A DNA stretch of 64,000 bases from Methylobacterium sp. 10 (GTDB lineage Bacteria > Pseudomonadota > Alphaproteobacteria > Rhizobiales > Beijerinckiaceae). A model generated the notes under the pieces. The model searched no databases. It saw nothing but the letters and a program-made list of their open reading frames with translations, and was not told the DNA's origin. The translations under genes and the position numbers were made by a program. Shown one piece after another: positions 35,651 to 45,285 of this stretch (positions are counted from its first letter, which is position 1; the number at the start of each line of letters is the position of its first letter). Location: assembly GCF_000519085.1 (NCBI RefSeq), contig NZ_KI912577.1, positions 4,458,035 through 4,522,034 of the forward strand. The letters are read 5' to 3'.

Positions 35651-36412
35651 ATGACGTCACTGCGACACGCTTTTGCCGGAGCCATGCTTGTCGCGGTGGC
35701 GGCGGGTCTCGCTCCCCTGCCCGCGCAGGCCGCGCCCGCCGTCCCGTCGCCGTGCAAGGCGGTGGAGTCCGAGGGCGAGACCTTCACGGTCTGCACGGTG
35801 GATCTGCGCCGCGAGCGGGTGCGGGTGTTCTGGCTCGGCGCCGACGGCCTTCCCTATTCTTCGCTCTCGACGCTGGGCGAGAAGATGGGGCCGAAGCTCA
35901 GCTTCGCCATGAACGGCGGCATGTACGACAAGGGCCAGGCGCCGGTGGGCCTCTATGTGGAGGAGGGGCGCGAGATGAAGGGCGTCTCCACCGCCAACGG
36001 GCCGGGCAACTTTCATCTCAAGCCCAACGGCATCTTCTACGTGAAGGGCGAGCGCGCGGGCGTCGCCGACACGGCCCGCTACCTGCGCCAGAAGATCAAG
36101 CCGGATTTCGCCACCCAATCGGGGCCGATGCTGGTGATCGACGGCAAGATCCACCCGAAGATCTCCACCGACGGGCCGAGCCAGAAGATCCGCAACGGGG
36201 TCGGCGTCCGCGACGACGGCCGCACCGCGATCTTCGCCATCTCCGAGCGCCCCGTGACCTTCGGTTCCTTCGCCCGCCTGTTCAAGGACACCCTCGGCTG
36301 CGCCAACGCCCTCTTCCTCGACGGCAGCGTGTCCAGCCTCTACGCGCCGGGCATCAACCGCTCCGACATCAGCCGGCCGCTGGGGCCGCTGGTGGGGGCG
36401 GTGGCGAAGTAG
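35651..36412 (+). CDS. Phosphodiester glycosidase family protein (DUF2233/NAGPA-like)
   Basis: 253 aa from the ATG at 35651; signal peptide (HAFAGAMLVAVAAGLAPLPAQA). The domain matches the NAGPA/phosphodiester glycosidase family: FAMNGGMYDKGQAPVGLYVE, KPNGIFYVKG, ATQSGPMLVIDGKIHP, RNGVGVRDDGRTAIFAIS and ALFLDGSVSSLYAP. Predicted to cleave a sugar-phosphodiester in the periplasm, possibly envelope polymer turnover; substrate unknown. An in-frame ATG nine codons upstream would spoil the signal peptide. Confidence 0.88.
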   Translation: MTSLRHAFAGAMLVAVAAGLAPLPAQAAPAVPSPCKAVESEGETFTVCTVDLRRERVRVFWLGADGLPYSSLSTLGEKMGPKLSFAMNGGMYDKGQAPVGLYVEEGREMKGVSTANGPGNFHLKPNGIFYVKGERAGVADTARYLRQKIKPDFATQSGPMLVIDGKIHPKISTDGPSQKIRNGVGVRDDGRTAIFAISERPVTFGSFARLFKDTLGCANALFLDGSVSSLYAPGINRSDISRPLGPLVGAVAK

Positions 36413-36422
36413 GATCCGCCGA

Positions 36423-36785
36423 TCAGGCCAGCCGCGCCCGCTTGCCGAAGGCCACCCGGAGGCGCGCCTTGGCGAGCTCGGCGATCTCGGTCATCGACTC
36501 GATCCGCACCATCGGCATCTCCGCCCCGATGAGGCTCGTCGGCTCGAAGCTGAACTGCAGGTGGCGCACGCCGATCTCCAGGGCCGTGACGCCGTCGGAT
36601 TGGGTCAGGTCCTCGCCGAAGATCTCGATGAGCGGCCCGTCGGGATCGCCCTTTTCGATCTGGATGATGAAGTAGCCGGCGGGCTCCTCCTCGTCGTCCG
36701 CGCCGGAGATCAGGCTGATGCCGTTCTCCTCGTCGTAGCGGACGCGCTGCACCGTGATCGTCGTGATGTCGTCGTCCATGCTCAT
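36423..36785 (-). CDS. Conserved-looking 120-aa protein of unknown function
   Basis: 120 aa from the ATG at 36785 (a second ATG two codons on), rich in acidic residues and beta strands (ITTITVQRVRYDEENGISLI, AGYFIIQIEKG, LIEIFGEDLTQSDGV). Not recognised. It starts 14 bp after the stop of the Old Yellow Enzyme gene, so the two are likely co-transcribed. Confidence 0.68.
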   Translation of the reverse strand: MSMDDDITTITVQRVRYDEENGISLISGADDEEEPAGYFIIQIEKGDPDGPLIEIFGEDLTQSDGVTALEIGVRHLQFSFEPTSLIGAEMPMVRIESMTEIAELAKARLRVAFGKRARLA

Positions 36786-36799
36786 TGCCTGAAATCGGG

Positions 36800-37918
36800 T
36801 CAGCGTTGCCCGAACTGGGTGTCGCGGAACAGGGTCTTGAACTGGCGCGGCTGGCAGCGCCAGTACTGCTTGGGGGCGCTCACCTGGGCGCCGAGTTCGG
36901 CCGCCGCGTGCCATGGCCAGCGCGGATCGTAAAGCATGGCGCGGGCGAGCGAGACCGCGTCGGCCTTGCCCTCGGCCAGGATCGATTCCGCATGGGCCGC
37001 CTCGGTGATGAGGCCAACTGCGATGGTGGTGAGGCCGGTCTCGGCCTTCACGCGCTCGGCGAAGGGGACCTGATAGCCCGGCGAGAGCGGGATCTCCTGG
37101 CGGGTGGAGAGTCCCCCCGTGGAGACGTGGATCGCCGCCGAACCGCGCCGCTTGAGCGCATGGGCCAGCTCCACCGTCTCGTCGAGGGTCCAGCCGCCCT
37201 CCACCCAATCGGTGGCCGAGACCCGCATCCAGACCGGCTTGCCGGCCGGCACCACCGCGCGCACCGCCTCGAAACATTCCAGCGGAAAGCGCATGCGGTT
37301 CGCCAGGCTGCCGCCATAGGCGTCCGTGCGGTGGTTGGAGAGCGGCGAGAGGAACTGGTGCAGCAGGTAGCCGTGGGCGCCGTGGAGTTCGAACCCGTCG
37401 ATCCCGATGCGCAGGGCGCGCCGGGCCGTCTCCACGAACCCGTCACGGATGCGCTTCAACCCTTCCGCGTCGAGGGCATGGGGCGGCACCTCGCCCTCGC
37501 CATGGGGAACAGCCGAGGGCGCCTCGGTGCGCCAGCCTTCGGGCGCCTCGGGATCGATCTGCGATCCGCCGTCCCAGGGCGCCCGGCTCGAGGCCTTGCG
37601 GCCGGCGTGGTTGATCTGGATCGCGATGGGGATCGGCGCACGGAGCCGTACCGCGTCCAGCACCCGGCCCAGAGCCAGCTCGGTCTCGTCCGAATAGAGC
37701 CCGAGATCGGTGGGCGAGATCCGCGCCTCCGATGAGATCGCGGTGGCCTCCAGGGTCAGCAGGCCGGCGCCCGACATGGCGAGCTGCCCCAGATGCATCA
37801 GGTGCCAGTCGCCCGCCTGACCCGCATAGGCCGAATACTGGCACATGGGGGCGACGATGATGCGGTTGGGCAGCGTCAGTCCATCGAGGGACAGGGGCTC
37901 GAACAGGCGTGCGGTCAT
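36800..37918 (-). CDS. namA: Old Yellow Enzyme family NADPH:flavin oxidoreductase (YqjM/NamA class)
   Basis: 372-aa FMN enzyme reducing activated C=C bonds. It shows the thermophilic-like YqjM class traits: the redox-tuning Cys26 and Tyr28 in APMCQYSA, AIQINHAGRKAS, the substrate-binding ELHGAHGYLLHQFLSP, RTDAYGGSLANR and GLITEAAHAE. Barrel ends with RAMLYDPRWPWHAA. Natural substrate unknown; xenobiotic or stress-related enone reduction is typical. Gene symbol by similarity. Confidence 0.92.
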   Translation of the reverse strand: MTARLFEPLSLDGLTLPNRIIVAPMCQYSAYAGQAGDWHLMHLGQLAMSGAGLLTLEATAISSEARISPTDLGLYSDETELALGRVLDAVRLRAPIPIAIQINHAGRKASSRAPWDGGSQIDPEAPEGWRTEAPSAVPHGEGEVPPHALDAEGLKRIRDGFVETARRALRIGIDGFELHGAHGYLLHQFLSPLSNHRTDAYGGSLANRMRFPLECFEAVRAVVPAGKPVWMRVSATDWVEGGWTLDETVELAHALKRRGSAAIHVSTGGLSTRQEIPLSPGYQVPFAERVKAETGLTTIAVGLITEAAHAESILAEGKADAVSLARAMLYDPRWPWHAAAELGAQVSAPKQYWRCQPRQFKTLFRDTQFGQR

Positions 37919-38070
37919 GTGCGGGCTCCGGTTGAACTGGATCGTAGATGGCGCAATGGGGTCTGGTGCGCCAGAGATGGACAGGCCGCATCTGCGTTTC
38001 CCGCTCCCTTTTCCGTATGCCCCGCTCGCGGCGCTACGTCATTCACGCACCTTTTCTCGCCGGCAGAGCG

Positions 38071-38207
38071 CGTCCCTCTCCCCCTTGTGGGGAGAGGTTA
38101 GGAGTGGGGGTGGCTCCGCCAGCCTCCGAAGCAGCATGAGGGTTGCCCAACCACCCCCATCTCCAACTCCTCCCCATAAGGGAGAGGAGGGCCGCGCGTC
38201 CCGCGAC
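38071..38207. repeat. Interspersed palindromic repeat, copy B
   Basis: Second copy of the element at 17716-17850, with better-kept arms: CTCTCCCCCTTGTGGGGAGAGG on the left (split: CTCTCCCC and GGGGAGAG) and CTCCTCCCCATAAGGGAGAG on the right, with GGAGTGGGGGTGGCTCC facing CCACCCCCATCTCCAACTCC across the centre. It fills most of the 460-bp gap between the Old Yellow Enzyme start and the prpE stop; the rest of that gap holds no gene I can support. Confidence 0.78.
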
Positions 38208-38379
38208 ATGTGCGAATGTCGGAGGAGCGTCACCGGAAGGGGGCCGTGGCCCAGCGCAAGGTGTGCCGCGTCAACGGCTTTTCCTCTGCGCCGTCGGAAA
38301 TAGGGCGCTGCGCGTCTATTTATCGCTAGCCCCCGGATCGGGTTCCACTTGCGCTTAACCCATCCTGGGAAGGGGGCGC

Positions 38380-40323
38380 TCAACCCCCGATCCCCCTCCC
38401 CTTCAAACTCTCGCCGATCTCGTCCAGCACGGCGGCGTCGTCGATGGTGGGCGGGGTGGTCCAGGCCTCGCCGTCGGCGATCTTCTTCATGGTGCCCCGC
38501 AGGATCTTGCCCGAGCGGGTCTTGGGGAGCCGTGCCACGGTGAGCGCCAGCTTGAACGCCGCCACGGGGCCGATGCGCTCGCGAATGGAGGCGACGAGTT
38601 CGCGCTCGATCTCGGCGGTGTCGCGGGAGACGCCGGATTTCAGCACCACGAAGCCGCAGGGCTGCTCGCCCTTCAGCGAATCGCGAATGCCGATGACGGC
38701 GCATTCGGCGACATCGGGATGGGCGGCCAGGACCGCCTCCATGCCCCCGGTGGAGAGGCGGTGCCCGGCGACGTTGATGATGTCGTCGGTGCGCCCCAGC
38801 ACCGTGACGTAGCCCTCCGCGTCGACGATCCCGGCATCGGACGTGTCGTACCAGCCGGGATAGGTGGTGAGGTAGCTCTGGCGGAAGCGCTCGTCCGAGC
38901 CCCAGAGGGTCGGCAGGCAGCCCGGCGGCAGGGGCAGCCGAAGGGCGATCGTGCCCATCGTGTCGGGCGGCAGCGGCTTGCCGGCCTCGTCGAGGACGGC
39001 GAGATCGTAGCCCGGCATCGGCACGCAGGCGCTGCCATGCTTCACCGGCAGCATGCCGATCCCGACCGGATTGCCGGCGATGGCCCAGCCGGTTTCCGTC
39101 TGCCACCAATGGTCGATGACCGGTCGTTCCAGGGCGCGCTCGGCCCAGGCCACGGAATCCGGGTCGGCGCGCTCGCCGGCGAGGAACAGCGAGCGGAAGC
39201 CGGAGAGGTCGTAGGAGGCGACGAGTTCGGCGCGCGGGTCGTCCTTCTTGATCGCGCGCAGAGCCGTCGGCGCCGTGAACAGGCAGGCGACGCCGTATTC
39301 CGCCGCGACCCGCCAGAGCGCCCCGGCATCGGGTGTCCCCACCGGCTTGCCCTCGTAGAGCACAGTGGTGCAGCCGTGCAGCAGCGGGGCGTAGACGATG
39401 TAGGAATGGCCCACCACCCAGCCGATATCGGAGGCGCAGAAATACACTTCGCCCGGCTTCACGTCGTAGAGGTTGGGCATCGACCACGACAGCGCCACGC
39501 AGTAACCGCCGGTATCGCGCACCACGCCCTTCGGCTTGCCCGTCGTTCCCGAGGTATAGAGGATGTAGAGCGGGTCGGTGGCCGCGACGGGGACGCATTC
39601 GGCGCTGATCCCGGCGGCCTTCGCGCGGGTTACGGTCTCGGCCCAGTCGCGGTCCCGCCCCTCCACCAGTGCCGCCTCGGCCTGCGGGCGCTGGAGGATG
39701 AGGCAGGCGTCCGGCTTGTGCGGCGAGGCGGCGATGGCCGCGTCGAGCAATGGCTTGTAGGGCACGACCCGGCTCGGTTCGATGCCGCAGGAGGCGGCGA
39801 GCACCACCTTCGGGGCGGCGTCCGTGATGCGGATGGCGAGTTCGTTGGCGGCGAACCCGCCGAACACCACCGAATGGATCGCGCCGAGACGCGCGCAGGC
39901 GAGCATCCCGAACAGGGCTTCGGGGATCATCGGCATGTAGATGACGACCCGGTCACCCTTCTCCACGCCGAGGAGGGCGAGGATGCCGGCGAGCGTCGCC
40001 ACCTCGTCGCGCAGGCTCGCGTAGCTGATCGTGCGCTTCGTCCCGGTGACGGGCGAATCGTACAGGATCGCCGCCTGTTCGCCCCGTCCGTTCGTGACGT
40101 GCCGGTCGACGGCGTTGTGGCAGGCGTTCAGCCACGCGTCTGGAAACCAGCGTCCATAGGTGCCCGCCTCCGGGTCGAAGGCGCGCGATGGGGCGGTCGC
40201 CCAGTCGAGAGCGGCGGCGGCCTTCAGCCAGAAGCCCTCGGGATCGGCGAGGGACGCCGCGTGGACCGGGCGGTAGGCATCCGCCCTTCCAGTCGAAGCG
40301 GGAGGTGTCGCAGCAGCCTGCAT
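38380..40323 (-). CDS. prpE: Propionyl-/acyl-CoA synthetase (PrpE-like)
   Basis: 647-aa AMP-forming acyl-CoA synthetase. ATP-binding loop YTSGTTGKPKG, HWWQTETGWAI and the catalytic Lys in KTRSGKILRGTMKKI are intact, as are VVFGGFAANELAIRI and ASDIGWVVGHSYIVY typical of the PrpE/ACSS3 branch. Activates propionate (or other short acids) for the propionyl-CoA route. ATG at 40323 chosen; in-frame upstream codons look non-coding. No prp or methylcitrate genes adjoin it. Confidence 0.93.
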   Translation of the reverse strand: MQAAATPPASTGRADAYRPVHAASLADPEGFWLKAAAALDWATAPSRAFDPEAGTYGRWFPDAWLNACHNAVDRHVTNGRGEQAAILYDSPVTGTKRTISYASLRDEVATLAGILALLGVEKGDRVVIYMPMIPEALFGMLACARLGAIHSVVFGGFAANELAIRITDAAPKVVLAASCGIEPSRVVPYKPLLDAAIAASPHKPDACLILQRPQAEAALVEGRDRDWAETVTRAKAAGISAECVPVAATDPLYILYTSGTTGKPKGVVRDTGGYCVALSWSMPNLYDVKPGEVYFCASDIGWVVGHSYIVYAPLLHGCTTVLYEGKPVGTPDAGALWRVAAEYGVACLFTAPTALRAIKKDDPRAELVASYDLSGFRSLFLAGERADPDSVAWAERALERPVIDHWWQTETGWAIAGNPVGIGMLPVKHGSACVPMPGYDLAVLDEAGKPLPPDTMGTIALRLPLPPGCLPTLWGSDERFRQSYLTTYPGWYDTSDAGIVDAEGYVTVLGRTDDIINVAGHRLSTGGMEAVLAAHPDVAECAVIGIRDSLKGEQPCGFVVLKSGVSRDTAEIERELVASIRERIGPVAAFKLALTVARLPKTRSGKILRGTMKKIADGEAWTTPPTIDDAAVLDEIGESLKGRGIGG

Positions 40324-40473
40324 GGCGGATCGTCCCCGGGCGGCCGGTCTGAGGATGCCGGCGTCTGTGGGGGAATGTAGCCCAACCTGTCCGTGGCGAT
40401 ACAAATGAAAACCGCCGCGCTGGGCAGCGCGGCGGCAAAGGTCAGTCAAGGAAGGGGAATGATGGGGAACAGG

Positions 40474-40656
40474 CTAATGCACCGAGTCCGTATCGGCGCG
40501 CAGCCGATTGATCTCGTCCTTCAGGTGAAGTTTGCGTCGCTTCAATTCCGCGATCCGTAGATCGTTCTCGGAAGGGCTTTGAATCGCGGAGTGGATTTCC
40601 CGCTCGAGGGCTTCGTGCTTGAGGGCGAGCTGGCTCAGATGCGTCTGCAGCGACAT
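40474..40656 (-). CDS. DUF465 (YdcH-like) small protein
   Basis: 60-aa all-helical protein, complete DUF465: LALKHEALEREIHSA then DLRIAELKRRKLHLKDEI. Likely a short coiled-coil hairpin; function unknown although very widespread in proteobacteria. A second DUF465-type gene starts 222 bp away in the opposite direction. Confidence 0.9.
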   Translation of the reverse strand: MSLQTHLSQLALKHEALEREIHSAIQSPSENDLRIAELKRRKLHLKDEINRLRADTDSVH

Positions 40657-40878
40657 GAGTCGTTTCTCCTGTCTCGTTCCGACTCAGGGAGATTGGCACA
40701 GTATGAGCCGGCTGTCGAAACCGAAATCGGTCCTGCGGGCAACATTGGTTAATCACGATCGCCGGAGCTCTCCCCGATGGAAGAAGCGTCTTCCAGAGCC
40801 ATTTGCAGGCGCCGCCTTGCCGCAAGAGCGCGTGTGCCGCATGGTTTCGGTGCGAGGCGTGTCGGGGCTGCAGGTGCG

Positions 40879-41097
40879 ATGGCGGGTGAGTTCGAGGACA
40901 ACGGGACGGCGGAGTTCGTCGAAGAGCTGGCGCGGCTCCGCCAGGAGCACCGCGACCTCGACGGGGCCATCGACGCATTGGAACTGAGCGTCGCCGGCGA
41001 CCAGTTGCAGATCCAGCGCCTCAAGCGGCGCAAGCTCGGCCTGCGGGACAGGATTTCGTATATCGAGGACCAGATCACGCCCGACATCATCGCCTGA
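40879..41097 (+). CDS. DUF465-like small coiled-coil protein
   Basis: 72 aa from the ATG at 40879. FVEELARLRQEHRDLDGAID and QIQRLKRRKLGLRDRISYIE repeat the DUF465 helix-turn-helix hairpin seen in the divergent neighbour, with the same LKRRKL core. Acidic N-terminus. Upstream in-frame codons are Arg-rich and unlikely to be coding. Function unknown. Confidence 0.8.
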   Translation: MAGEFEDNGTAEFVEELARLRQEHRDLDGAIDALELSVAGDQLQIQRLKRRKLGLRDRISYIEDQITPDIIA

Positions 41098-41264
41098 GCG
41101 GTGGCTTGGCTTGACCGGCGGCTTGCGGGCAAGCGCCCGCGCGCGTATGCGGCAAGATCGGGTGGCCGGATGCTTCCCGGGATCGCGCTGCCACCATCAC
41201 CCGGCCGTCGCCCGGCCGTGCAGGACCAAGCGGCCGTGATCATCTCGGGAAGGAAGTGACGACG

Positions 41265-41762
41265 ATGGCGGGAGCGCCCCCGGTCGCGATCATCATGGGA
41301 AGCCAGTCGGACTGGGCGACCATGCAGCATGCCGCCGATACCCTCGACGCCCTCGGCGTGCCGCACGAGGCGTTCATCGTCTCCGCCCATCGCACGCCGG
41401 ATCGTCTGGTCGCCTTCGCCAAGGGTGCGAAACAGGCCGGCTACAAGGTGGTCATCGCGGGCGCTGGCGGGGCCGCGCATCTGCCCGGCATGACCGCCTC
41501 CATGACGCCGCTGCCGGTCTTCGGCGTACCGGTGGAATCCAAGGCCCTGTCCGGCCAGGACAGCCTGCTGTCCATCGTGCAGATGCCGGCCGGCATTCCC
41601 GTGGGTACCCTCGCCATCGGCCGGGCCGGAGCCGTCAACGCGGCCCTCCTCGCCGCCGCCGTTCTGGCGCTGACCGACACCGCCCTCGCCGAGCGCCTGG
41701 ATGCGTGGCGGGCCGCGCAGACCGCATCCGTGGCCGAAAGGCCGGAGACACAGATTTCGTGA
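41265..41762 (+). CDS. purE: N5-carboxyaminoimidazole ribonucleotide mutase
   Basis: 165 aa; converts N5-CAIR to CAIR in purine synthesis. Family motifs: IIMGSQSDWATM, VSAHRTPDRL, IAGAGGAAHLPGM and LSIVQMPAGIPVGTLAIG. ATG at 41265 has AGGAAG upstream; a GTG at 41256 is possible. The stop overlaps the GTG start of purK (GTGA), so the pair is translationally coupled. Confidence 0.96.
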   Translation: MAGAPPVAIIMGSQSDWATMQHAADTLDALGVPHEAFIVSAHRTPDRLVAFAKGAKQAGYKVVIAGAGGAAHLPGMTASMTPLPVFGVPVESKALSGQDSLLSIVQMPAGIPVGTLAIGRAGAVNAALLAAAVLALTDTALAERLDAWRAAQTASVAERPETQIS

Positions 41763-42862
41763 CCCATATCTCCCTCGCGCCCGGTTCCACCCTCGGCATC
41801 GTCGGCGGCGGCCAGCTCGGCCGTATGATCGCGCTGGCCGCAGCCAATTACGGCCTCAAGGTCCATGTCTACGCCCCCGACGCGACGAGCCCGGCCTTCG
41901 ATGTGGCGGCCGAGACGACCTGCGCCGCCTATGACGATGCCGAGTCGCTGGCCCGGTTCGCGGCGAGTGTCGACGCCGTGACCTACGAGTTCGAGAACAT
42001 CCCGCGCCAGACCGCCGACCTGCTGGCAAGCCATGCGCCTCTTCGCCCGAGCGCCGACGCCCTTTCGACGACGCAGGACAGGTTGTCCGAAAAGAGCTTC
42101 ATCAACGGTCTCGGCATCCCGACCGCGCCGTTCCGGCAGGTCGACACGCCGGACGACCTCGCCAGGGCCCTGGAGGCGATCGGCTTGCCGGCCGTTCTGA
42201 AGACCCGCCGCTTCGGCTACGACGGTAAGGGCCAGCGCATCATCCGCACCGCCGAAGAGGGCGACCGGAACGCGATCTTCGCCGAGTTCGGCGGCGCTCC
42301 CCTCATCCTCGAAGGGTTCGTGCCGTTCGAGCGAGAGGTCTCGGTGGTGGCGGCCCGTTCCCCCGACGGGAGCTTCGCGGCCTTCGACCTGTGCGAGAAC
42401 GAGCACCGCGACCACATCCTGGCCCTCACCCGTGTGCCGGCCCCGAACCTGTCGGACGAAACCGCCCGGAATGCGGTGGAGATCGCCCGCCTGATCGCCG
42501 AGGCGCTGGACTATGTCGGGATCCTCGCCGTCGAGATGTTCCTGGTGCGCGACGAGGCCGACGAGCACCTGATCGTCAACGAGATCGCGCCGCGGGTGCA
42601 CAATTCCGGTCACTGGACCATCGAGGGGGCGGTGACGTCGCAATTCGCCCAGCATGTCCGCGCCGTCTGCGGCTGGCCCCTGGGCGATGCCTCCCGCGTC
42701 GCGGGCGCCTCCGTGGAGATGCGGAACCTGATCGGCGACGACATCGATGCCTGGCCGGCCCTCCTCGCCGAACCGGGCGCGCATCTCCACCTCTACGGAA
42801 AGGGCGACGCCCGGCCCGGCCGCAAGATGGGCCACGTCACACGGGTGATCCCGGCTTCGTGA
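41759..42862 (+). CDS. purK: N5-carboxyaminoimidazole ribonucleotide synthase
   Basis: 367-aa ATP-grasp enzyme making N5-CAIR from AIR, bicarbonate and ATP. Motifs: LGIVGGGQLGRMIALAAANY, TYEFENIP, VLKTRRFGYDGKGQ, FVPFEREVSVV and NEIAPRVHNSGHWTIEG. GTG start at 41759 overlaps the purE stop by four bases. Downstream lies the end of a broken regulator gene on the opposite strand, only 8 bp away. Confidence 0.96.
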   Translation: MTHISLAPGSTLGIVGGGQLGRMIALAAANYGLKVHVYAPDATSPAFDVAAETTCAAYDDAESLARFAASVDAVTYEFENIPRQTADLLASHAPLRPSADALSTTQDRLSEKSFINGLGIPTAPFRQVDTPDDLARALEAIGLPAVLKTRRFGYDGKGQRIIRTAEEGDRNAIFAEFGGAPLILEGFVPFEREVSVVAARSPDGSFAAFDLCENEHRDHILALTRVPAPNLSDETARNAVEIARLIAEALDYVGILAVEMFLVRDEADEHLIVNEIAPRVHNSGHWTIEGAVTSQFAQHVRAVCGWPLGDASRVAGASVEMRNLIGDDIDAWPALLAEPGAHLHLYGKGDARPGRKMGHVTRVIPAS

Positions 42863-42869
42863 GGCCGGA

Positions 42870-43810
42870 TCAGCCCCGCCGAAGGGCGCGGGCGTCCTTC
42901 GGCGACATGCCGAACCGCCCCTTGAAAGCCTTGCCGAAGCCGGGTGCATCCGTGAAGCCGCACGCATGCTTCATGACATTGATGGGTGTGCGGTCGTTGG
43001 AGGCCGCTGTCAGCCAGCGATGGACGCGGCCCAGCCGGGCATCGCGGATCTCTGCGGCGATCCCCTCGCCGTCGGCAAAGGCACGATAGAGTTTCGAGCG
43101 GGAAACGTTGAGCGCCGCGGCCATTGCCTGCGGCCCATACGACCCGTCGTGCGAATGTCGTTCGGTGCGCGCGCGCGCGAGACCCGGAGCATGTCGGGCG
43201 AACCCCGACCCTCGTCGTCCCCGTCCCGATCTCCGACCAATGAGCTCGGGATGTGAAGCGCGCCCCTCCACCGCGATCCCGACCTCGGCCTCGCACATCC
43301 CCGTGGCAGATTGCGCGACGTCGTGCATGTCGATCGCCAGCAACTCGGTGGAGGGACTCGCGCGGATGCGACGGCCGGCCAGGGCATCGGCGTTCCCGAC
43401 CCGTGCTTCGAAGTCCGACCGGGGGACGCTGAAACGGATCTCCCGATACGGCGACAGACCTCCCACGGCAAAGGGGCGGTCGAGCCTGATGAAACCGATA
43501 TCCCCGACGCCGACCACAAGACCGCAATTGCCCTGTTCCAGGGACCCATGTCTCGCCAGGAAGAAGCTGACGACGACCTCCGTCGCCGCCGGCCCGACGG
43601 ACATGGCGTAGATCGCCCTCGACGCTCACCGGGCCGCTTTGTGAGAGGCAATGTCGTGTGCCCTGAAAGGGCGGCCAGTCGGGTGGCCGAAAACGCTTCG
43701 TGGGGATTCGACCGGTCCACGATGCCGAGATTCTTCAACGCGGTGTTTCGCCAGAACTCAAAGGCTCGCATGGGCTCGACGTGCTTCGTCGTTTCGACAA
43801 CCGTCAGCAC
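42870..43810 (-). pseudogene. AraC-type regulator broken by several frameshifts
   Basis: Reading frames must be switched to follow one protein. The N-terminal part (GTG near 43810; MRAFEFWRNTALKNLGIVD) is in one frame to about 43620, then the ligand-domain core (CGLVVGVGDIGFIRLDRPF ... ASPSTELLAIDMHDVAQSA) continues in a second frame; near 43280 it appears to return to the first frame (SSLVGDRDGDDEG) and near 43160 to the second again for an intact-looking HTH (YGPQAMAAALNVSRSKLYRA, TPINVMKHACGFTDAPGFGK). A GC-dinucleotide run lies at 43169-43178. No single frame codes for all of it. One shift could be a sequencing error, but three suggest decay. Confidence 0.65.
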
Positions 43811-44955
43811 CTTCGAGGGGGGAAGACACGTACAACTCCTGATATCGTTCGGTCGGAACTCGTGCCGGACGCACGCATCCGGCCCATCCCGTCGGGCCGA
43901 TGCCGCATGCGTATTCAATTCCAGGATCATGAACCGAACGCACAACAGCTGACGGCGTGATTGGTTTCCGTGCGATGTGCTGCGTTGGAGTGCCTAATTA
44001 GTCAGGGGAATGTGGTTTGGTCGGCGCGGGCGATTACGCTGAGCGCACAGTGCGCAGGTTTTCCGAACCATCATTTTGGGACGGAGAGACAATTCCTGCA
44101 CATTGACCCGGGCCGCTCGATGCCGGTATTGCCATCGACGCAGCTCGCTCGTTGCGCAATTCATGGCGATCGAAAAGATCACTGCTATTTTTGTGTCGTC
44201 TATTTGATTTGTTAAGATTAATTGGACGTCTTATTAAGATAGAACCGTAATTTATTGGAAATTTTCATATTAATCGGTGAAATAGTTATGCAGGGGCGAG
44301 CTGCGCTTATTGGTCGATGCATGTCATCGACGACAATAATGGCGATCATGGTTCGGTCGCAGTTTTAGGCTTGCGCGACCGTCGTCGTTGAGTGTTCGAT
44401 CCGCGCGCCGTGAAGAAATACTGGACGAGCATAATGGTTGCGGCATTGCCGGGATCGATGCCGAAACAAAATTCAACTTCAGATAGAAGATATAGGTAGA
44501 ACTAAGTTCATGGCTTGGATCAAGCTGACGAAGATGTCTACGCCAATACGTCTCTTCTGATTGATGTCATTGCATCGAATGCCGGTTCCAGATTGAGGTA
44601 CGTAAGACAATCCGGCGCCGGAGCTACGGTACGGCCGATCTGCAACAACGTAAGCCAGCCGGCTGAAGAGGTCATGGATTTTATCAGGCAGGCCGAAACG
44701 TCGAGACATTCAGGTCATTCCTAGGTCCGTCTCATCTTTGGTTCGCGCTATCTCATGCGGACGATGATTCGAAAGCAAATGACGATACGGTCGCTGGTAC
44801 ATATATACTGGTATGAAGTTCATCGGTGCTGCATATTATCCTGTGTTAATCTATGGATTTTCAAGTGAGTAAATTTAATTTCACGGACATTTAACGGAAC
44901 ATATCGTATTTTCTTGTTGTGGCCGCTGAAAGCTGAGTTTCGGAACTCATGCCAG
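43811..44955. other. AT-rich, gene-poor region
   Basis: About 1.1 kb in which no gene can be supported on either strand; short open frames give no recognisable protein. Base composition departs from the neighbours: 44221-44280 is 17 of 60 G/C and 44821-44880 is 19 of 60. It could be the remains of transferred DNA, a replaced locus or a long regulatory region. No repeat ends, integrase or tRNA were seen. Confidence 0.55.
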
Positions 44956-45285
44956 ATGAGCACGCCAATAAACACAGGTTATCTGAGGCGCCTCGCCGTG
45001 CAACGGACTATCGTCGCATTCGCCAAGCCTATTGCTTTGGGACTCATTTGTTTCGTGTCGATACTGTATATATCGAGAAATGTTGGAGCTGCATTCGTGA
45101 TCAGCCTCGTCCCACTGCTGCTGGGCTGGCTGGGGATCATGGAGACGTTTGCCTACGCGATTGCGGCGATGGTGTTCCTGGCGGCGGTTGCGTGGGCAGC
45201 GACGCCGATATCGATCAAAGGTATCCTGGCCGAGCATTCTGAGCGTGCGTTCACGGATATCCAGCAGGGAATAAAATCGCGATAG
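44956..45285 (+). CDS. Small membrane protein of unknown function
   Basis: 109 aa from the ATG at 44956, with hydrophobic segments IALGLICFVSILYI, AAFVISLVPLLLGWLGI and FAYAIAAMVFLAAVAWA, so two or three membrane passes, then a polar tail. Not recognised. It follows the AT-rich stretch and its own upstream region is AT-rich. Regular hydrophobicity pattern argues it is coding; no homologue is known to me. Confidence 0.55.
   Translation: MSTPINTGYLRRLAVQRTIVAFAKPIALGLICFVSILYISRNVGAAFVISLVPLLLGWLGIMETFAYAIAAMVFLAAVAWAATPISIKGILAEHSERAFTDIQQGIKSR

Noticed and set aside
43961..44724. Several 60-85-codon open frames in the AT-rich region
   Set aside because: No recognisable domain, overlapping on both strands and no clear ribosome site; coding is not supported.
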